Positions 35,079 through 43,103 of a stretch of DNA of 64,000 nt are shown here, piece by piece. Source of the DNA: Lysobacteraceae bacterium NML07-0707 (GTDB lineage: Bacteria > Pseudomonadota > Gammaproteobacteria > Xanthomonadales > Xanthomonadaceae); contig NWQT01000027.1 of assembly GCA_002798295.1 (NCBI GenBank), positions 124,001 to 188,000 of the forward strand. Reading direction: 5' to 3'. How positions within the stretch are numbered: position 1 is the stretch's first letter; each line of letters begins with the position of its first letter. Both the position numbers and the translations under genes were made by a program. Below the pieces are notes generated by a model. The model was not told the DNA's origin. It did no database searches and saw only the letters and a program-made list of their open reading frames with translations.

Positions 35079-35411
35079 TTAGTAGCGGTTGCAGCGGATG
35101 TTTTCGGTACGGCAGAACATCGCGTCGTTTTCACGTTCGCAGGCTTTTTGTGCCTGTCGCCGGGCAAGCCCCGGATGACTTGATTCGCCCTCATAGGTGC
35201 GCGTGAAGGCGTTGATGCGGCATACATGCAGCGTATCGGTATTGAAGCGGCTGTAATGGCGGCGCTCATCCTCCAGCAATTGGATGCGTGCCTGCAAATG
35301 GCGGACTTCGGCTTCCAGCCGGGCCAGACGGTGTTCGGTTTCGGCATCGGCTGCGCCAGCGGCCAACGGCGCAAGGAACAGGCTGCACAGCAGCATGGGG
35401 AGTGTTTTCAT
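35079..35411 (-). CDS. Small exported coiled-coil protein of unknown function
   Basis: A 110-residue protein with a signal peptide (MLLCSLFLAPLAAGAADA) and a short coiled-coil (ETEHRLARLEAEVRHLQARI, about 24-50). The C-terminal part has five Cys including HVCRINAF, KACEREN, MFCRTENIRCNRY. A longer in-frame extension upstream has no signal peptide and is rejected. No family recognised. The Cys pattern suggests disulfides in the periplasm. Confidence 0.6.
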   Translation of the reverse strand: MKTLPMLLCSLFLAPLAAGAADAETEHRLARLEAEVRHLQARIQLLEDERRHYSRFNTDTLHVCRINAFTRTYEGESSHPGLARRQAQKACERENDAMFCRTENIRCNRY

Positions 35412-35448
35412 GGGGGGAGTGACCAAGCGTGGGGGCGGGACATGAAAA

Positions 35449-35468
35449 CGGCCATCCGTGGATGGCCG
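35449..35468 (-). terminator. Terminator of the small barrel protein gene
   Basis: CGGCCATCC and GGATGGCCG make a 9-bp stem (35449-35457 / 35460-35468). Read on the minus strand it is preceded by GAAAG and followed by TTTTC, as expected for a rho-independent terminator of the gene ending at 35491. Confidence 0.75.
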
Positions 35469-35490
35469 CTTTCGGACTGACAGCAACGGA

Positions 35491-36114
35491 TCAGAAGCGG
35501 TATTCAAAGCCCGCAGCCAGGGTGCGATTGCTGTAGCGCAGCTTTTCGCCGGTGGTCGGCAGGCGGGTGTCGTTACCACGGAAGTAGTCGTAGTTCAGGC
35601 TTACACCCATATTCGGGGTGAAGTCATAACCGGCACCGATGCCAAAATACGGCTGGTGGCTGTGGGTGCTGCGCGAGCGGCGGATATCCACGCCATCAAT
35701 GGTGCCGTGGCTGGAAGCCTGGTAGCTCGAACGCATATAGCCCAAGCGTCCCATGCCAAAGAAGCCGGTATCGGCAGATTGGTCGCCAAAACGCACCTTG
35801 CCCACCGCGCCAATGCCGTAGCCATCCACGTCATTGTCATAATCGAAGCCGGCAAACTTGTGGCTCTTGCCGTAGTAACGGCCATAGAAGCCTTCCACGC
35901 CGATGTTCGGGTTGAACATGTAGCCACCGCGAACCACAAAGGAATTGTCCTTCAGACGGCCGGTGTTATCGCGGTTGTCCAGATGGGTGCGACCGACTTC
36001 GCCGCGGACAAAGGCCTGACCATTGCTGGCCGATTGTGCAAATGCGCTGCCGCAGGCCAGGGCGGCCACCAGGGCAGTGCTCAACAGGGGGAGGGTTTTG
36101 TTGTTCTTGAACAT
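35491..36114 (-). CDS. Small outer-membrane beta-barrel protein (OmpA-like transmembrane/porin family)
   Basis: A 207-residue protein with a signal peptide (LVAALACGSAFAQ, cleavage near residue 26) and eight amphipathic strands (GQAFVRGEVGRTHLD, SFVVRGGYMFNPNIGVEGFYG, PYFGIGAGYDFTPNMGVSLNYDYF). It ends in Phe (AAGFEYRF), the usual barrel-assembly signal. This fits the 8-strand OmpA-like/OmpX-type barrel fold. Substrate or ligand unknown. A terminator follows; the 189 bp upstream hold its promoter. Confidence 0.85.
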   Translation of the reverse strand: MFKNNKTLPLLSTALVAALACGSAFAQSASNGQAFVRGEVGRTHLDNRDNTGRLKDNSFVVRGGYMFNPNIGVEGFYGRYYGKSHKFAGFDYDNDVDGYGIGAVGKVRFGDQSADTGFFGMGRLGYMRSSYQASSHGTIDGVDIRRSRSTHSHQPYFGIGAGYDFTPNMGVSLNYDYFRGNDTRLPTTGEKLRYSNRTLAAGFEYRF

Positions 36115-36303
36115 CTTTACTGCTCTCCATGAACCCCGGTATGGGGCTGGTGCAGGGGATGATGTTGCAGACGCTGGCGAATGGAAAGGCTTTGCCGTTT
36201 GCCGTAAACAAGAGGTTAAACAAGGTGGCCGGATGCTGAATGCGAGCCTGAAAGCCAGCTGAAATTAAGCCTTGGTTGGGTGTGAGCCCATGCAAAAACG
36301 GCC

Positions 36304-37296
36304 TCAATCACGCTTGCAATCATCTCGTCCCAGCAGCCGCTCAAACCGGCTGCTTTCACATGCCGGAGTGGGTTCGGGTTTGGGACGCGCCGCTTCGGTG
36401 CGAGCAGCCTGGAGCTCACGGATGCGCGCCTTGATTTGCGGGATCAGCGCCTGTGCAGCCTGCTCGCCTTCCAGAATGGCGACATTTCTGTGCTCGAAAT
36501 CGGCGGGGCCAATTTTGCCTACGCGCGGGCGGATAATGACATCGGCACGTTTCATTTCTTCCTCACCAAGGCGCTGCCCCATGATGGTGATGGCCTGGTT
36601 GACGATGCCAAGCATATGGCCGGGCCGGTTGCCCGCAGCTTTGTTGGAGATATCGACGGCAATCACCATGTCGGCACCCAGTTGCCGGGCAGCATCCACC
36701 GGCACCGGGCTGGTGATGCCGCCATCGACATAGCGGTGCCGGCCAATCGGGGCGGGCTCGAACACACCGGGAATGGCGCTGGAGGCGCGTACTGCCTGCC
36801 CGGCATTGCCGCGCACGAATACGGTGCGCTCGCCGCTATCGAGCCGGGTGGCCACAGCGGCAAAAGGTTTGGCAAAGCGCTCCATCGGTTTTTGGCCGAC
36901 CAGGGTGTTGATGTAGTCCTGCAATTTCTGGCCTTTGAGAAGGCCGCCGGAAAACAGGCTGACATCGCGGATATTGGCCTCATCCAGCGCAAACGCCTGC
37001 TGCTGCATCTGGTAGGGAGTCATGCCGCTGGCATACAACGCGCCGACCACACTGCCAGCACTGGTGCCAGCCACCACATCAATCTCGATGCCATTGGCTT
37101 CGAGCATCTTGATGACGCCAATATGGGCAAAACCCTTGGCGGCGCCACCGCCCAGCGCCAGCCCGACGGTGATTTTCGGTGGCGGGCTTTGCACAACCGG
37201 CGGTGGCGGTGCGGGTTTGACGGCTGCGCCGCCGCAACCGGCAACCAAAGCGCCCAGGATCAGGGGCAGATGGATACGCAGCTTGAAGATGTTCAT
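36304..37296 (-). CDS. Patatin-like phospholipase family lipoprotein (RssA-like)
   Basis: A 330-residue protein. The lipobox LVAGC follows a hydrophobic signal (Cys near residue 21), so it is probably lipid-anchored. A Pro-rich linker leads to the patatin domain: oxyanion loop GLALGGGAAKGFAHIG, nucleophile GTSAGS (about 78-83), and the catalytic Asp in YVDGGITSPVP (about 195). Most RssA relatives are cytoplasmic, so the lipoprotein signal is notable. Substrate unknown. The start MNIFKLRIH is preferred because it places the signal at the N-terminus. Confidence 0.85.
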   Translation of the reverse strand: MNIFKLRIHLPLILGALVAGCGGAAVKPAPPPPVVQSPPPKITVGLALGGGAAKGFAHIGVIKMLEANGIEIDVVAGTSAGSVVGALYASGMTPYQMQQQAFALDEANIRDVSLFSGGLLKGQKLQDYINTLVGQKPMERFAKPFAAVATRLDSGERTVFVRGNAGQAVRASSAIPGVFEPAPIGRHRYVDGGITSPVPVDAARQLGADMVIAVDISNKAAGNRPGHMLGIVNQAITIMGQRLGEEEMKRADVIIRPRVGKIGPADFEHRNVAILEGEQAAQALIPQIKARIRELQAARTEAARPKPEPTPACESSRFERLLGRDDCKRD

Positions 37297-37315
37297 AGGG
37301 TCATTGTGTCGACTA

Positions 37316-38344
37316 TCAAAAGCCGTTATCGCCATCGAGCAGACGGCCAAGGCCACCAAGTACCGAGCCTTCGCCCATGCTTTTGCCACCGGCCTGCGGG
37401 GCGGCGGCCAGCATCCGCCCGGCCATGCGCGAGAACGGCAGCGATTGCAGCCAGACCTTGCCAGGACCCGTCAGGGTGGCAAGAAACATGCCTTCGCCAC
37501 CGAACAACATGCTCTTGATGCCGCCCACGGTGCGGATATCCATCTGTACCGTGGGATGGAAGGCCACCACGCAGCCAGTATCCACATCCAGCCGCTCGCC
37601 AGCAGCCAGGTCGCGCTCCACCAGCGTGCCGCCGGCATGCACAAACACCCAGCCATCACCATCGAGCTGCTGCATGATGAAGCCCTCGCCGCCGAATAGC
37701 CCGGTGAGAATGCGTTTCTGGAAGAAAATGCCGAGTTTCACGCCGCGCGCACCGGCCAGAAAGCTGTCCTTCTGGCAGATGATGCGCCCGCCATGTTCGG
37801 CCAGCCGCAGCGGCAACACCGTGCCCGGATACGGCGCGGCAAATGCCACCTTGGCCTTGCCCTGCCCGGCATGGGTGAACACGGTGGTGAACAGGCTCTC
37901 GCCGGTAACCACGCGACGACCGGCGGCAAACAGCTTGTCCATCATCCCGCCACCGCCGGATTTGGAGCCATCACCAAATACGGTATCCATTTGCACGGCA
38001 GCATCCTTGTACATCAGCGCCCCGGCCTCGGCCACCGCGCTTTCGCCGGGGTCAAGCTCCACTTCCACGAACGGCATGTCGTTGCCGACGATGCGGTAGT
38101 CGATGTCGTCACTGGCCATGCGTGCGGACTGGTTCGGCGGTGGAACCGGCGGCATATCCTCGGGCAGGCCGGTTGCATACGCTTCGGCAAACTCCGGCAT
38201 CGCCCGCGCCGGTTGCCAGCCGGACAATCCCAGCCGCCAGCACAGTGCATCCGGGTGCTGCTGGACATGGCTGAACGCTTGGTCGGTATCGAACGGCCCG
38301 TGACGCTCGATTTGGCCGGGCTGGATGAAATACCACTGCGACAT
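37316..38344 (-). CDS. TIGR00266/AIM24-family protein with N-terminal GYF_2 domain
   Basis: A 342-residue protein. Residues 1-50 resemble a GYF_2 domain (MSQWYFIQPGQIERHGPFDT, then WRLGLSGWQPA). The rest (about 75-342) is a TIGR00266/AIM24 beta-prism-like fold: YRIVGNDMPFVEVELDPGE, GGGGMMDKLFAAGRRVVTGE, FTHAGQGKAKVAFAAPYPG, and a Gly-rich C-terminus. The biochemical role is unknown; in yeast, AIM24 affects mitochondrial membrane organisation. Start at 38344: AAGGTG is placed correctly, and a GTG three codons upstream is less likely. Confidence 0.85.
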   Translation of the reverse strand: MSQWYFIQPGQIERHGPFDTDQAFSHVQQHPDALCWRLGLSGWQPARAMPEFAEAYATGLPEDMPPVPPPNQSARMASDDIDYRIVGNDMPFVEVELDPGESAVAEAGALMYKDAAVQMDTVFGDGSKSGGGGMMDKLFAAGRRVVTGESLFTTVFTHAGQGKAKVAFAAPYPGTVLPLRLAEHGGRIICQKDSFLAGARGVKLGIFFQKRILTGLFGGEGFIMQQLDGDGWVFVHAGGTLVERDLAAGERLDVDTGCVVAFHPTVQMDIRTVGGIKSMLFGGEGMFLATLTGPGKVWLQSLPFSRMAGRMLAAAPQAGGKSMGEGSVLGGLGRLLDGDNGF

Positions 38345-38406
38345 GCGCGGCACCTTGATTGATGGGGAAAGAAGCCGGAAGCATACGTCGCCGCGCCTGC
38401 CCGCGT

Positions 38407-39042
38407 TCAGATGATTTGCAGGGTGATGGCCTTCAGTACCGCACGGGTACGGTCGCGGCTGCCGAGCTTGTCGAGTATGGTGGAGACGTAGTTTTTCACC
38501 GTGCCTTCGGCCAGAAACAGGCTGCGGGCGATTTCCTTGTTGCTGTAGCCACCGGCCATGAGCCGAAGGATGGCGATTTCGCGCGCGGAAAACAGAGCCT
38601 TGGGCGCATTCTGATCGTGATAACGATAGCGTGCGCGTACAGGCCCGGGGCTGAGCGGTTGCAATAGGGATTCACCCGCCAGCGCCCGGCAAATTGCTTC
38701 GCACAAATCCTCGGGGGCCGCATCCTTGAGCAGGAAACCTTGTGCTCCCGCTTCGCAGGCGGCCAGCAACAGCTCGCTGTCATCGAAGGTGGTGAGCAGT
38801 ACGCAGGGGGTGGTATTGCCGGATTTGCGCAATTGGCGCAAGGCGCTGATGCCATCCATCTCCGGCATGCGGATGTCGCTGAGAATCAGGTCAACCGGGC
38901 AGCTGGCCAATTGCGCCAGCAGGGTGCTGCCGCTGTCGGCTTCGCAGGCGATGACAAAGCCCTGTTGCTCCAGCAATACCCGCAGGCCACTGCGGATCAA
39001 TGCTTGGTCATCGGCCAGGGCAAGGCGCAGTGCGGTTTTCAT
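38407..39042 (-). CDS. NarL/FixJ-type response regulator
   Basis: A 211-residue protein. The receiver domain (about 5-120) has the acidic pair in LADDQ, the phospho-acceptor Asp in ILSDIRMPEMDG (about 55) and Lys in FLLKDAAPE. The C-terminal LuxR-type helix-turn-helix (about 148-205) reads SAREIAILRLMAGGYSNKEI, then ARSLFLAEGTVKNYVSTILD. It overlaps the histidine kinase gene by 4 bp and forms a two-component pair with it. Targets unknown; the divergent membrane-protein gene at 40269 is a candidate. Confidence 0.93.
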   Translation of the reverse strand: MKTALRLALADDQALIRSGLRVLLEQQGFVIACEADSGSTLLAQLASCPVDLILSDIRMPEMDGISALRQLRKSGNTTPCVLLTTFDDSELLLAACEAGAQGFLLKDAAPEDLCEAICRALAGESLLQPLSPGPVRARYRYHDQNAPKALFSAREIAILRLMAGGYSNKEIARSLFLAEGTVKNYVSTILDKLGSRDRTRAVLKAITLQII

Positions 39043-40124
39043 GCCGGCAGCACCGCGTCAATGCGCAGTGCCCCCTTTTCACTGCATGAGAACACCAGCC
39101 TGCCGTGGCGCTCATGGATGCGCTCGCGCATTCCGGCAAGGCCATTGCCTTCGCGCAACGGCGCCTGGAGTTGCCCATCATCTTCGATATGCAGGTGCAG
39201 TTGGCCTTCTTCATGGCCAAGCCTGACATGCAGGTTGCGGGCGTTGCTGTGTCGGGCACTGTTGGTCAGTGCCTCTTGCACAACCCGCAGCAGGGTTTCG
39301 GCGAGCAGTGGGTCGTGCAGTTTGACATCGGCGGCGATGCTTATCCGCAGTTGTGGTCGCGGGAATGGGGCGGCCAGTGCGTGCAGGGCCGTGTGCAGAT
39401 CAAGTCCGTCATAGGCGCGGATTTCCTGCACCACATGACGGATGTCGGCTAGCAGCTCGGCGGCCAGTTGTTCGGCCAGATGCAGCGATTCGGACGGCTG
39501 CCCGGCAGCCAGGGCGCGCAGATTGAGTCGCAGGGCGGTGAGCTTGTGGCCGACCACATCGTGCAGTTCGCGGGCAAGGCGCAGGCGCTCGGTATTGCGG
39601 GCGGTTTCGGCCAGCAGACTGCGGGTGGCCAGCAGGTCGGCATTCACCCGTGCCAGATGGTCGCGGGTTTCCTCGGCACGGCGGGCATAGCTGAGGGTCA
39701 GTGCAGCGAAGCCCTGAAAGCAGGCCAGTGACAGCAGGTCGGGCAGATACCCGTTGTAAGCCAGCCCCCCGGGGCCGAACAATGCCAGCAGGTCAAACAG
39801 CCCGACTGCCAGCAAAACCCGGTGCAGCGGCCAGGCCGCAGCCAGCACCGCCGCCCAGATGATGCTGAGGATGGCGAGCATGCCAATCGTGTAGGCAAGC
39901 AGCAGCCATAGCGACAGCACGCCCATCCCTGCCAACACCAGTCCCTGCCAGCGGCGTGACAGATGGTCTTCCAGCAACAGCAGAGCAGCAAAAGCCAGTA
40001 GCCCGGCATAAATGCGGTAGCGCGCATCCACAGGCAGTTGCGGCAAGCTCAGGCCGATGACGAGCAAGGTGGCAAAGGCAACGCCATCAAGTGGACTTAC
40101 CCGGAGTTTTGTGCGTGATTTCAT
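39039..40124 (-). CDS. Sensor histidine kinase (HisKA_3/NarL-type partner)
   Basis: A 361-residue membrane kinase. The N-terminal half has about six helices (residues 10-170) with no large periplasmic loop, so it may sense a membrane or cytoplasmic cue. The phospho-acceptor His lies in ARELHDVVGHKLTALRL (about 200). The ATPase domain has VVQEALTNSARHS (N box) and GNGLAGMRERIHERHG (G box). This DesK-like layout is typical of NarL-class pairs. The frame is open to 40304, but the first ~60 codons of that frame show no natural sequence and overlap the divergent gene, so MKSRTKLRV at 40124 is chosen. Confidence 0.9.
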   Translation of the reverse strand: MKSRTKLRVSPLDGVAFATLLVIGLSLPQLPVDARYRIYAGLLAFAALLLLEDHLSRRWQGLVLAGMGVLSLWLLLAYTIGMLAILSIIWAAVLAAAWPLHRVLLAVGLFDLLALFGPGGLAYNGYLPDLLSLACFQGFAALTLSYARRAEETRDHLARVNADLLATRSLLAETARNTERLRLARELHDVVGHKLTALRLNLRALAAGQPSESLHLAEQLAAELLADIRHVVQEIRAYDGLDLHTALHALAAPFPRPQLRISIAADVKLHDPLLAETLLRVVQEALTNSARHSNARNLHVRLGHEEGQLHLHIEDDGQLQAPLREGNGLAGMRERIHERHGRLVFSCSEKGALRIDAVLPA

Positions 40125-40268
40125 GCCGTTATGGTGATTTGCTGTTGCAATCCCCGCAAGCTGAATTCCGCAAAAAGTGACTTCCGGCAGGGTCGATGAG
40201 TGACGTTCGGGACTGCCTTGGCTGCCTGTCGATGGTGAGACTGTCTGCCGGTTTTCCGAGGAAGTTGA

Positions 40269-40967
40269 ATGATGTGGGTATTCAAGATTTTCCTGCTGCT
40301 GCATATCGCGGCTGGCAGTGTCGCGCTGCTGTCTTTCTGGACTGCAGCATGGCTGCGCAAGGGCTCACCGGGGCATCGCCGTGTTGGCAGGCTGTTCATG
40401 CAAGCGATGTGCGTGGTGATTGCCAGTGGCCTGCCGTTGGTGATTGAGCGGCTGTTGCAGCAGCAATGGCTGGCAGCATTGTTTCTGGCTTATTTGTTGC
40501 CCCTGACGGCTCTCCCGCTGTGGCTGGCCTGGCGTGCCGTAACCGACAAGCATGACTGGCAAGGCATGACGCGCCGCATCGGCTGGTCACTCAATCTTTG
40601 GCTGACCGTGGTGATGGCCGTGCTGGTGCTGTGCGTCGGGATAGGCTGGGGGCAGGCACTTTTCATCGGCTATTCCGCCATTGGCCTGCTGTTGGGCGTT
40701 CGCATATGGCGATTTGCCCGCCGCCGCGTGCAGGCACCGGGCTGGCATCTGCGTTTGCACTACCAATCCATGCTGGGGGTCGGTATCGCAACGCATACTG
40801 CTTTTCTCGGCCTTGGCCTCAGGAAGTTGTTGTCATGGGTGCAGCAAATGGCGGATTTGCCGGCTGCTTGGGTGCAGCTTTTCCCTTGGTTTGCACCGGT
40901 CGCGGTGGCACTTGCCGCGGCGGTGTGGCTGGAACGCCGTTACGGGCGGAGAATCAAGTCGGCTTGA
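40269..40967 (+). CDS. Multi-pass membrane protein of unknown function (DUF2306-like)
   Basis: A 232-residue protein with about six to seven hydrophobic helices. The pattern of His residues near helix ends (FLLLHIAAGSVAL, GHRRVGRLFMQAM, HLRLHYQSMLG) resembles DUF2306-type and haem- or cation-binding membrane proteins. Family assignment is tentative. The divergent promoter region shared with a two-component system (144 bp) hints that it is the controlled target. Its stop is 12 bp from that of the convergent rhomboid gene. Confidence 0.6.
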   Translation: MMWVFKIFLLLHIAAGSVALLSFWTAAWLRKGSPGHRRVGRLFMQAMCVVIASGLPLVIERLLQQQWLAALFLAYLLPLTALPLWLAWRAVTDKHDWQGMTRRIGWSLNLWLTVVMAVLVLCVGIGWGQALFIGYSAIGLLLGVRIWRFARRRVQAPGWHLRLHYQSMLGVGIATHTAFLGLGLRKLLSWVQQMADLPAAWVQLFPWFAPVAVALAAAVWLERRYGRRIKSA

Positions 40968-40979
40968 GGCGCAGGCCGT

Positions 40980-41768
40980 TCAGTGGCCGGGACGGCGGAA
41001 GGGAACCACTTTGTTCGCATCGGCGGGCGGCTCGCCGGGCTCGATGCGCTGCCAAATTACCTGGACATGCGCTGGGCGTTCAGGCTCCAGCCCTTGTTGT
41101 TGCAGGCGTTCGGCTTCGGTCTCGGCTTCTTCCTCCAGCTCCCAGCTATAGCGCTTGCGGGGCGGGATGGGGTCAGCGCGGCGGAACAAGATGGCGGCCA
41201 CCAGCCCGCCCACGGCGCCGCCCAGATGCGATTGCCAGCTCACCCCCGGCTCTTGCGGCAGGATACTGAGCACCATGCCGCCGTAGAACAAGAAGGCCAG
41301 CATCCCGGCGGCAATGGCGGCGCGGTCGCGGCGAATCAGCCCCAGCGCAAACACCAGAAAACCCAGGCCGTGGGTGATGCCGCTGGCACCCAGATGATAT
41401 TGCCCAGCCTGTCCCAAGAGCCATGCGCCCAGTCCCGCGCCCAGCCAAATCAGCGGCAGGCTGCGCAGCGTGGCGCGTGGAAACACGCTGCCTGCCAGGG
41501 TACCCAGCATCAATATCGCCACCGCATTGGTGGCCAGATGTTTGATGCTGCCATGCAAAAACGGCGCAGTCAGGATGCCCCACAAGCCGGCCGGCAAATG
41601 CGGACGCACGCTGAAAGCGCGTGCATCAAAACTTTCTTGCGAAAAAAACACCACCGCCAGCAGCAGTACCGATGCCAGAGCAAGATTGAATGCCCGCAGT
41701 ACGCGGCCACGATCCCGGGCGCGCTGCTCGGGAGTGTCGGGAATATCGTGTTGGGGAAGATCCATCAT
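40980..41768 (-). CDS. Rhomboid-family intramembrane serine protease
   Basis: A 262-residue protein with six core helices after a charged N-terminal stretch. The catalytic Ser is in YHLGASGITHGL (GxSG motif, about residue 133) and the His in WQSHLGGAVGGLVA (about 185). The HGSIKHLATNAVAI segment matches the rhomboid HxxxN element. The C-terminal cytoplasmic tail (about 60 residues) is Glu/Arg-rich and ends VVPFRRPGH. Start: ATGATG at 41766-41768; the open frame reaches back to 42986, but that part is the antisense of rlmI and is rejected. Confidence 0.9.
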   Translation of the reverse strand: MMDLPQHDIPDTPEQRARDRGRVLRAFNLALASVLLLAVVFFSQESFDARAFSVRPHLPAGLWGILTAPFLHGSIKHLATNAVAILMLGTLAGSVFPRATLRSLPLIWLGAGLGAWLLGQAGQYHLGASGITHGLGFLVFALGLIRRDRAAIAAGMLAFLFYGGMVLSILPQEPGVSWQSHLGGAVGGLVAAILFRRADPIPPRKRYSWELEEEAETEAERLQQQGLEPERPAHVQVIWQRIEPGEPPADANKVVPFRRPGH

Positions 41769-41882
41769 GCGCAAAAGGTGGAGCCAGAAGCACTGAATGC
41801 AAGCCAAGGACAAGTTTGCATTCATGCAATGGTGTTTTTCAGGCGTGCTTTGTTGCCCTTCCAGCCCGCGTAAAATGCGCGG

Positions 41883-43052
41883 ATGAATACTCAGCTCCCT
41901 GTCATCCGGCTCAAGAACGCGTGGAAGTCCACGCATCCGTGGATTTTTCAGCGTCTGGTGGAAAAGCCTGCCGAGCGCCCCAAGCCCGGCAGCATTGTCG
42001 AGGTGCGCGGGGTGGATGGTGCGTTTGTCGGTTATGCCTTCTACAACGGCCATTCGCGCATTGCGCTGCGGGTGCTGGAAGCCGACCCGGCGGTGCGTGT
42101 GGATGCGGACTGGTTTGCGCACAAGATTGCCGAGGCGGTGCGGCTGCGCCGGGAGATTCTGCGGTTGGATGAAGTCAGCAATGCCTGGCGGGTGTTCCAC
42201 AGCGAGGGCGATGGCATCAGCGGGCTGGTGGTGGATCGTTACGATGACCTGATCGTGGTCGGTTTTTTCAGCGCCGGGGCATGGCGGCATCGGGAAATCA
42301 TCTTCAATGCACTGCGCGGCCAGTTCCCCGGTTGCCGCTTCCACAGTTTTGCCGATGAGCATGTGCAAAAGCAGGAGAGCTTTGATTACCGCGATACCCA
42401 GGGCACGCAACCGGCGGTAATCAGCGAATACGGCATCCAGTTCCGCGCTGACCCGGCGGGCGCGCACAAGACCGGCTTTTTTGCCGACCAGCGCGAAAAC
42501 CGCGAATGGCTCTCGCACCAATGCACCGGCAAGCGGGTGCTGGATTTGTGCTGCAATACCGGTGGTTTTGCCGTGTATGCGGCAGCGCGTGGGGCGGCGG
42601 AAGTGGTGGGCGTGGATATCGACCCGGCGGTGATCGAAATCGCCAAGGGCAATGCGCGGCTCAACCAGGTACGGCCGCGGTTCGTGCAGGCCGATATCTT
42701 TCCCTGGCTGCGCGATGCGGCCAATAACGGCGAGCAGTTCGATGTGGTGATTCTCGACCCGGCGAAGATGACCCGCGACCGCGAGCAGGTGATTGCCGCG
42801 CTGAAGAAGTACCTCGACATGAACAAGTTGGCGCTGGGTGTGGTCAAGCCCGGCGGGCTGTTTGCCACCTTCTCTTGCACCGGCCTGGTGAGCGAGGAGC
42901 AGTTCCTTGACATGCTGCGGCGCGCGGCGTTCTATGCCGGGCGCACGGTGCAGGTGCTGAAGGTGGCCGGCGCCGGGCCTGACCATCCGTGGCTGGCACA
43001 GGTGCCGGAATCGCGTTATTTGAAAGCGGTGTTCTGCCGCGTGCTGGATTGA
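41883..43052 (+). CDS. rlmI: Class I SAM-dependent rRNA methyltransferase (RlmI-like, COG1092)
   Basis: A 389-residue enzyme. Residues 1-75 form a PUA-like domain (RLKNAWKSTHPWIFQRLVEKP), followed by the EEHEA-like middle domain (GDGISGLVVDRYDDLIVV). The Rossmann methyltransferase is C-terminal, with motif I VLDLCCNTGGFAVYAA (about 220-235) and the DPAKMTRDREQ catalytic-site region. E. coli RlmI makes m5C1962 in 23S rRNA; whether this gene has the same target is inference. The start has only a modest ribosome site. It is divergent from the rhomboid gene. Confidence 0.88.
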   Translation: MNTQLPVIRLKNAWKSTHPWIFQRLVEKPAERPKPGSIVEVRGVDGAFVGYAFYNGHSRIALRVLEADPAVRVDADWFAHKIAEAVRLRREILRLDEVSNAWRVFHSEGDGISGLVVDRYDDLIVVGFFSAGAWRHREIIFNALRGQFPGCRFHSFADEHVQKQESFDYRDTQGTQPAVISEYGIQFRADPAGAHKTGFFADQRENREWLSHQCTGKRVLDLCCNTGGFAVYAAARGAAEVVGVDIDPAVIEIAKGNARLNQVRPRFVQADIFPWLRDAANNGEQFDVVILDPAKMTRDREQVIAALKKYLDMNKLALGVVKPGGLFATFSCTGLVSEEQFLDMLRRAAFYAGRTVQVLKVAGAGPDHPWLAQVPESRYLKAVFCRVLD

Positions 43053-43063
43053 TGGCGTGTCAT

Positions 43064-43089
43064 GCCCATCCCGCAGCTGCGGGATGGGC
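43064..43089. other. Perfect 26-bp palindrome between rlmI and mlaA
   Basis: GCCCATCCCGCAG followed by its exact complement. It lies between two convergent stops (43052 and 43104), so it probably acts as a shared transcript-end structure in both directions, although no T run follows on either side. Confidence 0.6.
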
Positions 43090-43103
43090 GCGTTGAACAG
43101 GCG

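Noticed and set aside
39039-40304. Longer form of the sensor kinase starting at 40304
   Set aside because: The extra 60 residues look like translated non-coding DNA and would overlap the divergent membrane-protein gene.
43064-43089. Rho-independent terminator for rlmI or mlaA
   Set aside because: The palindrome is perfect, but no T run follows on either strand, so it is listed only as a palindrome.
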